Positions 53,822 through 62,045 are shown, numbered from the stretch's first letter. The stretch is DNA of 64,000 nt from Pseudomonas mohnii (GCF_900105115.1 NZ_FNRV01000001.1:124001-188000); one strand, 5' to 3'. The notes: generated by a model not told the origin, from the letters alone. Made by a program: numbers and translations.

Positions 53822-55030
53822 ATGCAAAGTCGCTTGACGAACACACAGGTCCTGACTGAGATGGGGCTGGAGCTTTCAGACTACGAACGGCTCATCGGCA
53901 ACATGTACGATTCGGCCATGGATATCCGCCGTTTGGGTGATTCGTTGCGCCAGCTGCGTTCACTGTTCAAGGCCAATTTCGTGACCTTGATCCTGCGCGT
54001 TCAGGATGAGCCGCTGCTGTCGCCGATGATGGTCGCCGGCGATGTCGAGCTGGGGGAGGGGGGCATCAACCATTACGCCTACTATTCCAAATCCACGCTG
54101 TTCGACAATCTGCCCACCGACACGGTTTTCACCGTGGATGAATTGGTGAGCGAGGCCGAGTGGCTTGGTTCTTCTTTTTATCTGCTCTACTGCCAACCCT
54201 ATAACTGTCATCAGATGCTGGGTGCCGATATCCGCATGCCCGATGGCAGCGCCGTACGTTTCCGGATCAACCGCCCACGGGATCAGGCACGGTTTTCTCA
54301 CGTCGATCGAGCCATGTGCGAGATGCTCCTGCCGCATTTGCGCCGTGCGTTGCACATGCATTCACAGCTTGATCGCAGTGAATCCCTGGGCAGCCTGTAT
54401 TCGCAAACCATCAGCCGCATGGCGGTGGCGACCTTCGTCCTCGATGAGAACGGCAGTGTAGTGCAGCTCAATTCGGTGGCCCGGGAGATTCTCGACAGTC
54501 AGGACGGCCTTAAAGTCGTTGGCGGTCGGCTCGAAGCCATTTACCCGAGTGACAATCGCGAACTGCTGCGCCTGGTGCGTAATGCCTTTCAGCGGGCAAG
54601 CTCGGGCGGTGCCGGCGTGCAGGGTGCCGAGGCCATGTCGATTTCCCGGCCCTCGGGGAAAGTCAGCCTGGGCGTGGTAGTGGAATTGATACCGACGCAG
54701 GAGCTGGTCGAGGGCAGGGGGAAACCGACGGTCGTGGTGTATGTGCGCGACGCGGTCAGCAAGTCGCTGGTGAGTAACGTGGCGACTTCGCAGTTGTACA
54801 ACCTGACGCCGGCGGAAACCGCGCTGGCCCTGGAGCTGGCCAACGGTCTGTCGCTGGAGGAGGCGTCGGAGACATTGAGTATTCGCCGCAACACAGCCCG
54901 TGCGCACTTGCGTTCGATTTTTTCCAAGACCGGTGTCCGTCGCCAGACCGAACTGGTGAGGATCATGCTCAACAGTGTCGTGGCGTTGGCGCAGCCCCAC
55001 GGACCGGGTTTGGCCGAGCCAGCGCTTTAA
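53822..55030 (+). CDS. LuxR-type transcriptional regulator, TeiR-like (2)
   Basis: A 402-residue paralogue of the regulator at 19939. ATG 53822 is well spaced from GGAG; GTG 53816 is too close. N-terminal MGLELSDYERLIGNMYDSAMD parallels LGLDLTRFNQLVGEVYDGALD in regulator 1. A PAS-like VLDENGSVVQLNSVAREIL (~205) follows. The C-terminal HTH (LTPAETALALELANGLSLEEASETLSIRRNTARAHLRSIFSKTGVRRQTELVRIMLNSV) is nearly identical to regulator 1, including the recognition helix, so both may bind the same operator but respond to different ligands (inference). Confidence 0.8.
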   Translation: MQSRLTNTQVLTEMGLELSDYERLIGNMYDSAMDIRRLGDSLRQLRSLFKANFVTLILRVQDEPLLSPMMVAGDVELGEGGINHYAYYSKSTLFDNLPTDTVFTVDELVSEAEWLGSSFYLLYCQPYNCHQMLGADIRMPDGSAVRFRINRPRDQARFSHVDRAMCEMLLPHLRRALHMHSQLDRSESLGSLYSQTISRMAVATFVLDENGSVVQLNSVAREILDSQDGLKVVGGRLEAIYPSDNRELLRLVRNAFQRASSGGAGVQGAEAMSISRPSGKVSLGVVVELIPTQELVEGRGKPTVVVYVRDAVSKSLVSNVATSQLYNLTPAETALALELANGLSLEEASETLSIRRNTARAHLRSIFSKTGVRRQTELVRIMLNSVVALAQPHGPGLAEPAL

Positions 55031-55063
55031 GTGGTATTGCTTGGGCGCCGGGTAAAAATGCGT

Positions 55064-55081
55064 TAGTCCGTGCGGACGATG
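55064..55081 (+). promoter_or_regulatory. Steroid-regulon operator (best dyad)
   Basis: TAGTCCGTGCGGACGATG. Both halves are strong: GTCCG-TG-CGGAC is a perfect 5-bp dyad. The -10 GATACT at 55103-55108 lies in CGATACTGGGTG as at 21349. It is 61 bp before the DUF1329 start. Confidence 0.75.
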
Positions 55082-55142
55082 CTTCTCGATCCTTGGGCTG
55101 CCGATACTGGGTGACCGCTATCGGTAACCAAGGAGAATAAAA

Positions 55143-56555
55143 ATGACCGGCAGTAACCTGGCCTCCAGTTGTCTTGTCTCGCGGCCTGCCAACGCCACTC
55201 CCAGCTGGGTGTTGGGGTTGATATTGGGATGCAGTGCAATCGCCACGGCGAATGCGGCACCCGAAGATGTGGAGCGCCTGGGCAAGGATTTGACCTGTGT
55301 CGGCGCCGACAAGAGCGCCAATGCCGATGGCAGCATCCCGGCGTTCAGTGGCAAGTGGCTGGGGGTGCCACCCCACGTGGACTTCAAGGGCACCGGCAAC
55401 CATCCCATTGACCCGTACCCGGACGAAAAACCGCTGTTCGTGATTACCACGGCCAACCTGGCGCAATACAGCCAGTATCTGTCCGACGGGCAGAAAGCCT
55501 TGTTCAAGCTGTACCCGGCTACGTACAAGATGCCGGTCTATCCCTCGCACCGGGATTTCCGTTTCGATGATGGGGTGTGCAATGCCACCCGCGAAAACGC
55601 CAGCATCGCGCGACTGGTCGATGACGGTGAAGGGGTGGTGGGCAAAACCGGTGGCACGCCCTTTCCCGTACCACGCAGCGGCCTGGAGCTGCTGAAGAAC
55701 GCCTCGGCCTTCACCTTGCGCGCCTGGACCGAGGAGTACACCTCCGACAACGCCTATGTGCTCAAGGACGGCAACATCAACTGGGGTCGCGTGCACTCGC
55801 GCAACCTGGCGCCGTCGCTGGAACCGGGCAAGAAAGGCGAGACGGTGGGCAACTCGGCGTTCTACCTCAACGAAACGCTTCTGCCACAACGGGACAAGGG
55901 CGAGATCAATACCGGCACCGAGTTCTGGAACGACAAGACCGAACCCCGCCAGGCCTGGCGTTACGACCCCGGTACCCGTCGTGTGCGCCAGTCGCCGGGG
56001 TATGGCTTCGACATGTCGTTCCCTGGCAGCGGCGGTTCGATCACCGTGGACGAAGTGCGGCTGTTCAACGGCTCGGGCCAGCGTTATGACTGGAAGATCG
56101 TCGGCAAGCGCGAGATGTTCATCCCCTACAACACGTATCGCCTGCACGCGGCGAATCTCAAGTACGCCGATTTGCTGACCCCGGGCCACTTCAATCAGGA
56201 CGCCATGCGCTACGAGCGTCATCGGGTCTGGGAGCTGGAAGGCACCCTGAAGCCGGGTTATCGCCATCTGTACGGCAAACGCAAGCTGTACATCGATGAA
56301 GACACCTGGTTCCCGATGCTGGCCGACAACTACGACAACCGTGGCGAGCTATGGCGGACGTCGATGCTGAATTTCTTCTACGCCTATGAAAGCCAGCGAC
56401 CGCAAGCGGGTGTGGGGCTGTACTACGACCTCAATGCCGGCAGCTACCTGGCGTTCAACCTGATCAATGAACAGCGCAGTGGTTACCAGTTGAACAAGCC
56501 GGGTTTCAGCCCGCGGGACTTCGGCCCGGAAGCCGCCCGTCGATTCGGTCAATAG
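55143..56555 (+). CDS. DUF1329 family exported protein (second copy)
   Basis: A 470-residue protein with a long N-region and a hydrophobic signal core (VLGLILGCSAIATANAA, cleavage near residue 39). The mature start EDVERLGKDLTCVGADKSANADGSIP parallels the copy at 4261. Shared blocks include YPSHRDFRFDDGVCNATRENA, RVRQSPGYGFDM and LYGKRKLYIDEDTWFPMLADNYDNRG. Monocistronic between the operator and a terminator. Envelope steroid-handling role inferred. Confidence 0.85.
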   Translation: MTGSNLASSCLVSRPANATPSWVLGLILGCSAIATANAAPEDVERLGKDLTCVGADKSANADGSIPAFSGKWLGVPPHVDFKGTGNHPIDPYPDEKPLFVITTANLAQYSQYLSDGQKALFKLYPATYKMPVYPSHRDFRFDDGVCNATRENASIARLVDDGEGVVGKTGGTPFPVPRSGLELLKNASAFTLRAWTEEYTSDNAYVLKDGNINWGRVHSRNLAPSLEPGKKGETVGNSAFYLNETLLPQRDKGEINTGTEFWNDKTEPRQAWRYDPGTRRVRQSPGYGFDMSFPGSGGSITVDEVRLFNGSGQRYDWKIVGKREMFIPYNTYRLHAANLKYADLLTPGHFNQDAMRYERHRVWELEGTLKPGYRHLYGKRKLYIDEDTWFPMLADNYDNRGELWRTSMLNFFYAYESQRPQAGVGLYYDLNAGSYLAFNLINEQRSGYQLNKPGFSPRDFGPEAARRFGQ

Positions 56556-56565
56556 CCGTGGAGCA

Positions 56566-56594
56566 GGGTGCTCATCGAGCAGTGAGCACCCTTT
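56566..56594 (+). terminator. Terminator after second DUF1329 gene
   Basis: GGGTGCTCA-TCGAGCAG-TGAGCACCC followed by TTT. Confidence 0.7.
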
Positions 56595-56615
56595 GAGAAT
56601 GGATCGCGTTTGATC

Positions 56616-56633
56616 TAGTCCAACTGAAGGATG
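56616..56633 (+). promoter_or_regulatory. Probable steroid-regulon operator before kshA
   Basis: TAGTCCAACTGAAGGATG. The left half TAGTCC is perfect; the right half is GAAGGATG instead of GGACGATG. A -10-like AATGAT begins 21 nt later, and kshA starts 100 bp away. Confidence 0.45.
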
Positions 56634-56733
56634 ATCTCCTTGCGCAGCTGTTCAATGATGCCTGCCATGGGATCACCCTGTATTTCTTGGGGGCATTACC
56701 CGCCCCGAAGTCTGCAATCGAGGAACAATAACA

Positions 56734-57774
56734 ATGACGAAACTCGTTGAGATCAATGTCGAGAACGCCCAGCGCACCCACCGTTACGCGCGTGGCTGGC
56801 ATTGCCTGGGCAATGCCAGCGAATACCGTGACGGCAAGCCCCATACCCTGGAAGTTTTTGGCACCCGGCTGGTGGCCTTCGCCGACAGCCAAGGCAACAT
56901 CAGCGTTCTGGATGCCTATTGCCCGCACATGGGCGCCGATCTGTCGCAAGGCACCATCGAGAACGACAAACTGGTCTGCCCCTTCCACCACTGGAAGTAC
57001 GACACGGGCGGCAAATGCGTGGAGATCCCTTACTGCAAGCGCATTCCACCCAAGGCCAAGACCCGTAGCTGGCTGACCTGCGAAGAAAATAACCTGCTGT
57101 TCATCTGGAACAATCCCGAGGGCCGTCCGCCAAAAGAAGGCGTGGTCATCCCGCACCTGCCGGAGATGGACGACCCGGACTGGATCCATGACTGGAACAT
57201 CGACACCATGCACATCGAGACCAATCCACGGGAACTGGTCGATAACCTGGTGGACGCCCAGCATTTCGGACCGGTACACGGCACGCCCACCAAATACTTC
57301 GCCAACGTCTTTGAAGGTCACATCGGGCACCAGATTTTCCATGGTGACTCCGAGCGCCTGGGTGGCGACCTGATCGCGCCATCGGCCTACTACGGCCCTG
57401 CTACCCACTTCACGCAGATCAGCTCGATGTTCGGCGATGTGCGCATCCACGCCATTTTGCTCAATAGCCACGTGCCAGTGACGCCGAACAGCTTCGATTT
57501 ACGTTTTGGGTGCATGGTCAAACGGGTGCCGGGCTGGACTGAAGAACAGAACCAGGAGGTGGCCAGGGCCTATGTCCAGGGCAATCGGGATTCGTTCTAT
57601 CAGGACGTCGTGATCTGGAAGCACAAGATACGGATCGATAAGCCGATATTGGCTGAAACCGACGGCCCGGTGTACCAGTTGCGCGAGTGGTACGAACAGT
57701 TCTTCACCAATGAGGATGACGTGCCCGCGTTCATGGCCGAACGCCGTGAATTCATCACGGTCGACGAGCGCTGA
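56734..57774 (+). CDS. kshA: Rieske oxygenase of 3-ketosteroid 9-alpha-hydroxylase (KshA)
   Basis: A 346-residue Rieske-type oxygenase. The [2Fe-2S] ligands are Cys63-x-His65 (YCPHMGADLSQG) and Cys82-x2-His85 (VCPFHHWKY). Mononuclear iron ligands His177 and His182 are in NLVDAQHFGPVHGTPTKYFANVFEGH. N-terminal RYARGWHCLG, GKPHTLEVFGTRLVAFADS and the FANVFEGHIGHQ block are hallmarks of KshA. It introduces the 9-alpha-hydroxyl that opens ring B after delta-1 dehydrogenation. Single gene under its own promoter; its reductase candidate is at 28279. Confidence 0.85.
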   Translation: MTKLVEINVENAQRTHRYARGWHCLGNASEYRDGKPHTLEVFGTRLVAFADSQGNISVLDAYCPHMGADLSQGTIENDKLVCPFHHWKYDTGGKCVEIPYCKRIPPKAKTRSWLTCEENNLLFIWNNPEGRPPKEGVVIPHLPEMDDPDWIHDWNIDTMHIETNPRELVDNLVDAQHFGPVHGTPTKYFANVFEGHIGHQIFHGDSERLGGDLIAPSAYYGPATHFTQISSMFGDVRIHAILLNSHVPVTPNSFDLRFGCMVKRVPGWTEEQNQEVARAYVQGNRDSFYQDVVIWKHKIRIDKPILAETDGPVYQLREWYEQFFTNEDDVPAFMAERREFITVDER

Positions 57775-57782
57775 AGGTGAGG

Positions 57783-57820
57783 CCCCATGAGCGACACGCC
57801 ATGCCGTGTCGCTCATGGGG
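57783..57820. terminator. Perfect 16-bp inverted repeat after kshA
   Basis: CCCCATGAGCGACACG (57783-57798) and CGTGTCGCTCATGGGG (57805-57820) with a 6-nt loop. No T run follows. It probably acts as terminator or message stabiliser at the right end of the steroid region. Confidence 0.65.
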
Positions 57821-57894
57821 CGTCGGAAAGAGGTCACCCGTTCCGGGTTCTTGAACGACATAGGTCCGACCTGACGGTCACGAGAGCACTGACA

Positions 57895-58068
57895 ATGAAA
57901 ATAAAAAGTCTTCTTGCCTATCATGTTTGCCTGCTGATTCTGTTCCTGCTGGTGTTCACCGTGCAGGTCTCGCAACCAGCGGAATCTCCCAGCGTAAAAG
58001 CCTGCAAGCAGTATGCGGGTTGCGTCGCGATCAGCCAGAGCGTTCCGAACTGGCTTAACCTTCGCTAG
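57895..58068 (+). CDS. Small membrane or exported peptide
   Basis: A 57-residue frame. ATG 57895 begins MKIKSLLAYHVCLLILFLLVFTVQVSQPA: basic residues then one hydrophobic segment (~5-24), followed by a short polar tail with two Cys (VKACKQYAGC) that could pair in the periplasm. A strong terminator follows 17 bp after the stop, supporting a real transcript. Family not recognised. The ribosome binding site is weak (CGAGAG). Confidence 0.5.
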   Translation: MKIKSLLAYHVCLLILFLLVFTVQVSQPAESPSVKACKQYAGCVAISQSVPNWLNLR

Positions 58069-58084
58069 CGGCGGCATTACGCAT

Positions 58085-58114
58085 AAAAAAAGGCGACATC
58101 CCTGTCGCCTTTTT
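58085..58114. terminator. Bidirectional Rho-independent terminator
   Basis: AAAAAAAGGCGAC-ATCCCT-GTCGCCTTTTT. It serves the small peptide gene on the plus strand and could stop minus-strand transcription from 58388. No gene is supported from 58115 to 58387. Confidence 0.85.
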
Positions 58115-58387
58115 CTGTTTCATGACCCTTCAATGTCCACACGACCATTCCGTGAGCAGCGAGACGAGGCGACCTGTATCGAGCAGGCAGGAAAACGCGA
58201 GGTCATTCAATGCCGGACGGTATCGGAGGAGGGACTGGACGTGGTCGCCAGCCGCTCCCATGGCGATGCCGAGGCGTTGGATAAATTTCTCGACGGGCGC
58301 AAGGTGCGCTCACTGAAAAGCGCGGGTTCATCGTGGCCTGGTGGATGTGCGCAAGCCACGGTACCGAACGAATTGCCTGATGCGCCT

Positions 58388-58831
58388 CTAGCTCGCGCTG
58401 ATGTTGCCGCAGAAAAGAGGGCGGCTACCGTCCGCCGGGCTGGTGCGAACGAGCAAGACATAGTCACCCTTGGTCAGTTCGCTCAGCGCGACCGGCGCCT
58501 GGGACCATTGCTGGGTACGCGGGGCCAGCGATGGATAATCGACGCTGTTGGCCTGATGGGTCTTGTACACCGGTTGTGCGCTCAATTGCTGACACGAGCC
58601 AGAGTAGATCGCAGTAACGAGGCGGCTAGGTACAGCCAGGTCGTGAGGGACACCACCGACGGTGAGCCAGATGCTGGTTTGGTTGCCCACCGGGCTGAGG
58701 GTGGCTCGAGCGATATGCTCGGCGTTTTGCGGGGTAGCATTGAGGGGGACATCGACAACCTCGGTTCTGCTTGCGCAACCTGAAATCGTCCCGACCATCA
58801 CTACCAACGCCAGCCAAGATTTTCTGTTCAT
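58388..58831 (-). CDS. Putative lipoprotein of unknown function
   Basis: A 147-residue protein. ATG 58831 has AGGAG 8 nt upstream. The signal sequence MNRKSWLALVVMVGTISGCAS carries a lipobox (TISG|C19). The mature part has DVPLNATPQNAEHIARATLSPVGNQTSIWLTVGGVP and a second Cys in SGSCQQL. The AEHIARATLSP and NQTSIWLTVGGVP stretches suggest a small beta domain. It is not related to the steroid genes by sequence or by operator, and the family is not recognised. Confidence 0.7.
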   Translation of the reverse strand: MNRKSWLALVVMVGTISGCASRTEVVDVPLNATPQNAEHIARATLSPVGNQTSIWLTVGGVPHDLAVPSRLVTAIYSGSCQQLSAQPVYKTHQANSVDYPSLAPRTQQWSQAPVALSELTKGDYVLLVRTSPADGSRPLFCGNISAS

Positions 58832-59014
58832 TACAGAACTCCTGATTTGAAGTGCGTTGATTTCATGTCCCCCTGTGTAGTCTAGTGGCCTGCGCTGGGC
58901 GCGGGATCTAGCTGATGGGCGGTCATCCTCCATTATGAAATGCGCTGCAATTTTGAATGTATTGAAACAGTTGGATGGCTGGCCCGCCTGTAACGAGCCA
59001 ACCGACTCGATCCG

Positions 59015-59656
59015 TTATCGAATCAAGGGCACGCCACTGAGCGTTTGCAAGTCCTCAAAGCTGATATCAGCGACAATCTCCAGGACCTTCAAGCCTTCCG
59101 CGGTGACGTCCAGAATAGCCAGGTCGGTATAAATCCGAGTCACGCAGCCAATGCCGGTCAGTGGGTAGGTGCATTGCGGCACCAATTTGCTTTCGCCCGT
59201 CTTGGTCAGGTGATCCATCATGACGAACACCTGACGCGCGCCTGTCGCGAGGTCCATCGCGCCACCCACTGCCGGAATGGAGCCTTCGGCGCCGGTGTGC
59301 CAGTTGGCAAGGTCGCCGTTGACCGAGACCTGGAAGGCGCCAAGCACGGCAATATCGATGTGCCCGCCGCGCATCATCGAGAACGAATCGGCGTGGTGAA
59401 AATAGGCGCCACCGGGCAGCAGCGTCACGTGCTGTTTGCCCGCGTTAATCAGGTCATCGTCTTCCTCACCCGGCGCAGGACTCGGGCCCATGCCCAGTAC
59501 ACCGTTTTCACTGTGCAGGAACACTTCCTTGTCACCCAGGTAGTTGGCCACCAGCGTGGGCACGCCAATGCCCAGGTTCACGTAAGAGCCTTCGAGAATA
59601 TCGTCGGCCACTCGTTGGGCCATTTCGCTACGCGATAGTTTTTTCATAACAGTCAT
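59015..59656 (-). CDS. 3-oxoacid CoA-transferase subunit B
   Basis: A 213-residue class I CoA-transferase beta subunit. ATG 59656 has GAGG upstream. The catalytic Glu50 is in LHSENGVLGMGP, the normal active motif and unlike IpdB. GGHIDIAVLGAFQVSVNGDLANW near 112 and MDLATGARQVFVMMDH near 142 are family blocks. It moves CoA between succinyl-CoA or acetyl-CoA and a 3-oxoacid (ScoB/AtoA/PcaJ group). 8 bp after subunit A. No steroid operator precedes the pair. Confidence 0.85.
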   Translation of the reverse strand: MTVMKKLSRSEMAQRVADDILEGSYVNLGIGVPTLVANYLGDKEVFLHSENGVLGMGPSPAPGEEDDDLINAGKQHVTLLPGGAYFHHADSFSMMRGGHIDIAVLGAFQVSVNGDLANWHTGAEGSIPAVGGAMDLATGARQVFVMMDHLTKTGESKLVPQCTYPLTGIGCVTRIYTDLAILDVTAEGLKVLEIVADISFEDLQTLSGVPLIR

Positions 59657-59664
59657 GGCGGGCC

Positions 59665-60357
59665 TCAGTTGACGTTGGCTTTCGTGAGAGGGGCACGCGG
59701 CACTTTGACCACGCGCTGAACGAAGATCCCCGGGGTAATAATGTGTTCGGGGTCCAGCTCTCCCAACTCGACGATCTGATTGACCTGGGCGATTGTCGTT
59801 GTCGCCGCCATCGCCATGATCGGTCCAAAATTACGCGCGGCTTTGCGATAGGTGAGGTTGCCCCAGCGATCGCCCTTTTCGGCCTTGATCAGTGCGACAT
59901 CGGCGCGCAACGGCATTTCCAGTACATAGTTGCGACCGTCGATCACTCGGGTTTCTTTGCCTTCGGCCAGCAACGTGCCAAACCCGGTGGGCGAATAAAA
60001 CGCACCGATTCCAGAGCCTGCCGCGCGGATACGTTCGGCCAGATTGCCTTGTGGCACGACTTCAAGCTGTACCTTTCCTGCCAGGTAGAGCTCGTCGAAT
60101 ACATAGGAATCGGATTGGCGTGGAAACGAACAGATGACCTTGGCAACGCGCCCGGCCTTGAGCAGTGCCGCCAGACCAATCTCACCGTTGCCGGCATTGT
60201 TGCTGATGATGGTCAGCTCGCGAGCGCCGGAAGCAATGACACCATCTACCAACTCCGACGGCATCCCGGCAGTGCCGAAGCCACCCACCATGATGACCGA
60301 ACCATCGGCAATGCCGTCTAGTGCAGCAGCGACGGACTCAAATGTTTTGTTGATCAA
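59665..60357 (-). CDS. 3-oxoacid CoA-transferase subunit A
   Basis: A 230-residue alpha subunit with VMVGGFGTAGMPSELVDG (GGFG loop, 21-38), NNAGNGEIGLAALLKAG near 54, GTLLAEGKETRVIDGRNYVLE, and a C-terminal AQVNQIVELGELDPEHIITPGIFVQRVV. Partner of subunit B. Acetoacetate or 3-oxoadipate are both possible substrates; the sequence alone does not decide. It may feed general acyl-CoA metabolism and not the steroid path. Confidence 0.85.
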   Translation of the reverse strand: MINKTFESVAAALDGIADGSVIMVGGFGTAGMPSELVDGVIASGARELTIISNNAGNGEIGLAALLKAGRVAKVICSFPRQSDSYVFDELYLAGKVQLEVVPQGNLAERIRAAGSGIGAFYSPTGFGTLLAEGKETRVIDGRNYVLEMPLRADVALIKAEKGDRWGNLTYRKAARNFGPIMAMAATTTIAQVNQIVELGELDPEHIITPGIFVQRVVKVPRAPLTKANVN

Positions 60358-60662
60358 GACGTACTCCCGTTTTTATGTTGGCTGAACAGAATGATCCGAT
60401 GGAAAAAACCGCTGGATCATCGTGACGGTTAAGATGTGCATAGCGTGCCAAACAATGGGGCAAGGAGGGTGTCCCGACATGTGATGTCGTGCGATTAGCG
60501 AACGAAACCGTAACACCGTGACAGGTACCTTGGAGCATTCAGCTGTGCATGTGCGAGGTTAGCGAACCCATCCTTGGCATTGGGTTGGGTTGTACCGGGG
60601 TTAGAGGAAGACGAACCTTAATGAACGTCCTCCTCGAGACCTTCCCGTGTAACCGCTGAGCG
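60358..60662. other. Intergenic region upstream of CoA-transferase genes
   Basis: No gene or steroid operator is seen. Two small inverted repeats stand out: ATGATCC...GGATCAT (60394-60420 area) and CGACAT-GTG-ATGTCG at 60475-60489. They are possible binding sites for a local regulator. Confidence 0.35.
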
Positions 60663-62000
60663 TCAATGAGTGGCGAGCGGATGACCTTCCACCGCATCGA
60701 TTTGAGGGCGAATAATGAGCAGCCCGGCTGCGGCAATGATCAGTGGAATGATCAGCGCTGAGTAGTAGCCAGCGGGCCCACTGTGTTCAAGAAACCAGCC
60801 ACCGCTTGCCGATCCGATAATGGCCCCGACCCGCCCCAGTGCAATAGCCCAGCCTGTTGCGGTTGCACGCAGTGCAGTGGGGTAGGCTTGGGCAACCATG
60901 TAGTTCAATACTATTTGCTGACCTCCGATACCTACACCGGCGCAGCCGGCCAGGATGAACACCAGGGTCCAATTGGTGCCACTGTTAGCCAGTCCCCAGC
61001 AAAGCGCGATCCCGAACAGGAACAGGATAAGCAGCAAAAGCCGCGTGTTGATCTTCGGCAAGATGATAGACAGTGGTATGGCACACGCAACAAACACTGC
61101 ATTGACCGCGACAGTCCCCATAGGCGCCTGTTCTGCGGGTAATCCGGTCGCTTTAAGAACAGTGGGCAGCCAGGATAGAAACATAAACCAGGCAACCCAG
61201 TTAAACAGGTAGACCGTCCATATCCCCAGGGTATTACGAGCCAGGCCGCCATTGAACAACGAAGCCACTCTGGTTTTGACTTCCGTCTCAGGAACGCTAT
61301 AAGTGGCGTCGGGTGTTGTTTGGGTTTTGGTGATGCTGGCAATAATTCGCGCAATCTTTTGGCGGCTGAGAGTTGATTGATTCCTCGCTAAAAAATACAG
61401 CGACTCAGGCAACGCGAACACTAATACCCCCACCAGCGCCAGCGGCACTACGCCGCCAACCGCAAAAATACCTTGCCAGCCGATCGAGGGCAGCATTTTT
61501 GCCGCCAACAATCCGCCCAGAATGGCGCCCGCAGGCAATCCAAGCAAAACAGTGGTCATGATTGTGCCGCGATGTTTGGCGCTGCCGTACTCGGCCGCAA
61601 GCGACAGAACCACGGGCGTTGCGCCGCCCATTCCAAGTCCCGCGATAAACCGCAAAACCAGAATTTGTTCGGTAGTGTGCGCAAATGCGGTGGCTAAGGA
61701 GGCCACACCAAATAAGGTGACCGATCCGATAATGGTCGGTCGTCGACCAAATTTGTCGCCCAACAGTCCCAATGTCATTGCCCCGAGCACCATGCCGACA
61801 ATACCGGCGGTGAGAATCGGTGCCAATGCACCTGCGCCCAGTCCGAAAAACTGAGTGATTGAGGGACCTGTGAAGGCAATGGCTTGAGTATCAAAGCCGT
61901 CGAGTATGGCTACGAAAAAGCAGAGGCCAAACACTTTCCATTGAAATGCGCTGATTCGAGTGCCGTCGAGAAGCGTGGGAATCGAACAATGAGTACTCAT
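60663..62000 (-). CDS. MFS transporter, aromatic acid:H+ symporter family (PcaK/BenK-like)
   Basis: A 445-residue, 12-helix transporter. ATG 62000 is set by GGAG 6 nt upstream. Helix 1 has FFVAILDGFDTQAIAFTGPSI, where the conserved Asp pair of AAHS members lies. Loop 2-3 reads GLLGDKFGRRPTI and loop 8-9 is shortened. It would import a benzoate- or hydroxybenzoate-type acid or similar carboxylate. GC content is visibly lower than in the steroid genes. A palindrome just upstream suggests its own regulator, not present in the window. Confidence 0.85.
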   Translation of the reverse strand: MSTHCSIPTLLDGTRISAFQWKVFGLCFFVAILDGFDTQAIAFTGPSITQFFGLGAGALAPILTAGIVGMVLGAMTLGLLGDKFGRRPTIIGSVTLFGVASLATAFAHTTEQILVLRFIAGLGMGGATPVVLSLAAEYGSAKHRGTIMTTVLLGLPAGAILGGLLAAKMLPSIGWQGIFAVGGVVPLALVGVLVFALPESLYFLARNQSTLSRQKIARIIASITKTQTTPDATYSVPETEVKTRVASLFNGGLARNTLGIWTVYLFNWVAWFMFLSWLPTVLKATGLPAEQAPMGTVAVNAVFVACAIPLSIILPKINTRLLLLILFLFGIALCWGLANSGTNWTLVFILAGCAGVGIGGQQIVLNYMVAQAYPTALRATATGWAIALGRVGAIIGSASGGWFLEHSGPAGYYSALIIPLIIAAAGLLIIRPQIDAVEGHPLATH

Positions 62001-62031
62001 AATTGCTCCATTAAAAGGCATTTTTATTTTT

Positions 62032-62045
62032 TATGCGTACGCATA
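62032..62045. promoter_or_regulatory. 14-bp perfect palindrome upstream of the MFS gene
   Basis: TATGCGTACGCATA, 32 bp before the transporter start on the minus strand and beside an AT-rich stretch. This is the layout of a repressor operator (inference). Confidence 0.45.

Noticed and set aside
58120..58387. Possible acylphosphatase relic on the plus strand
   Set aside because: A short stretch (EEGLDVVASRSHGDAEALDKFLDG) is faintly reminiscent, but there is no start, no catalytic Arg-Asn pair and no continuous domain.
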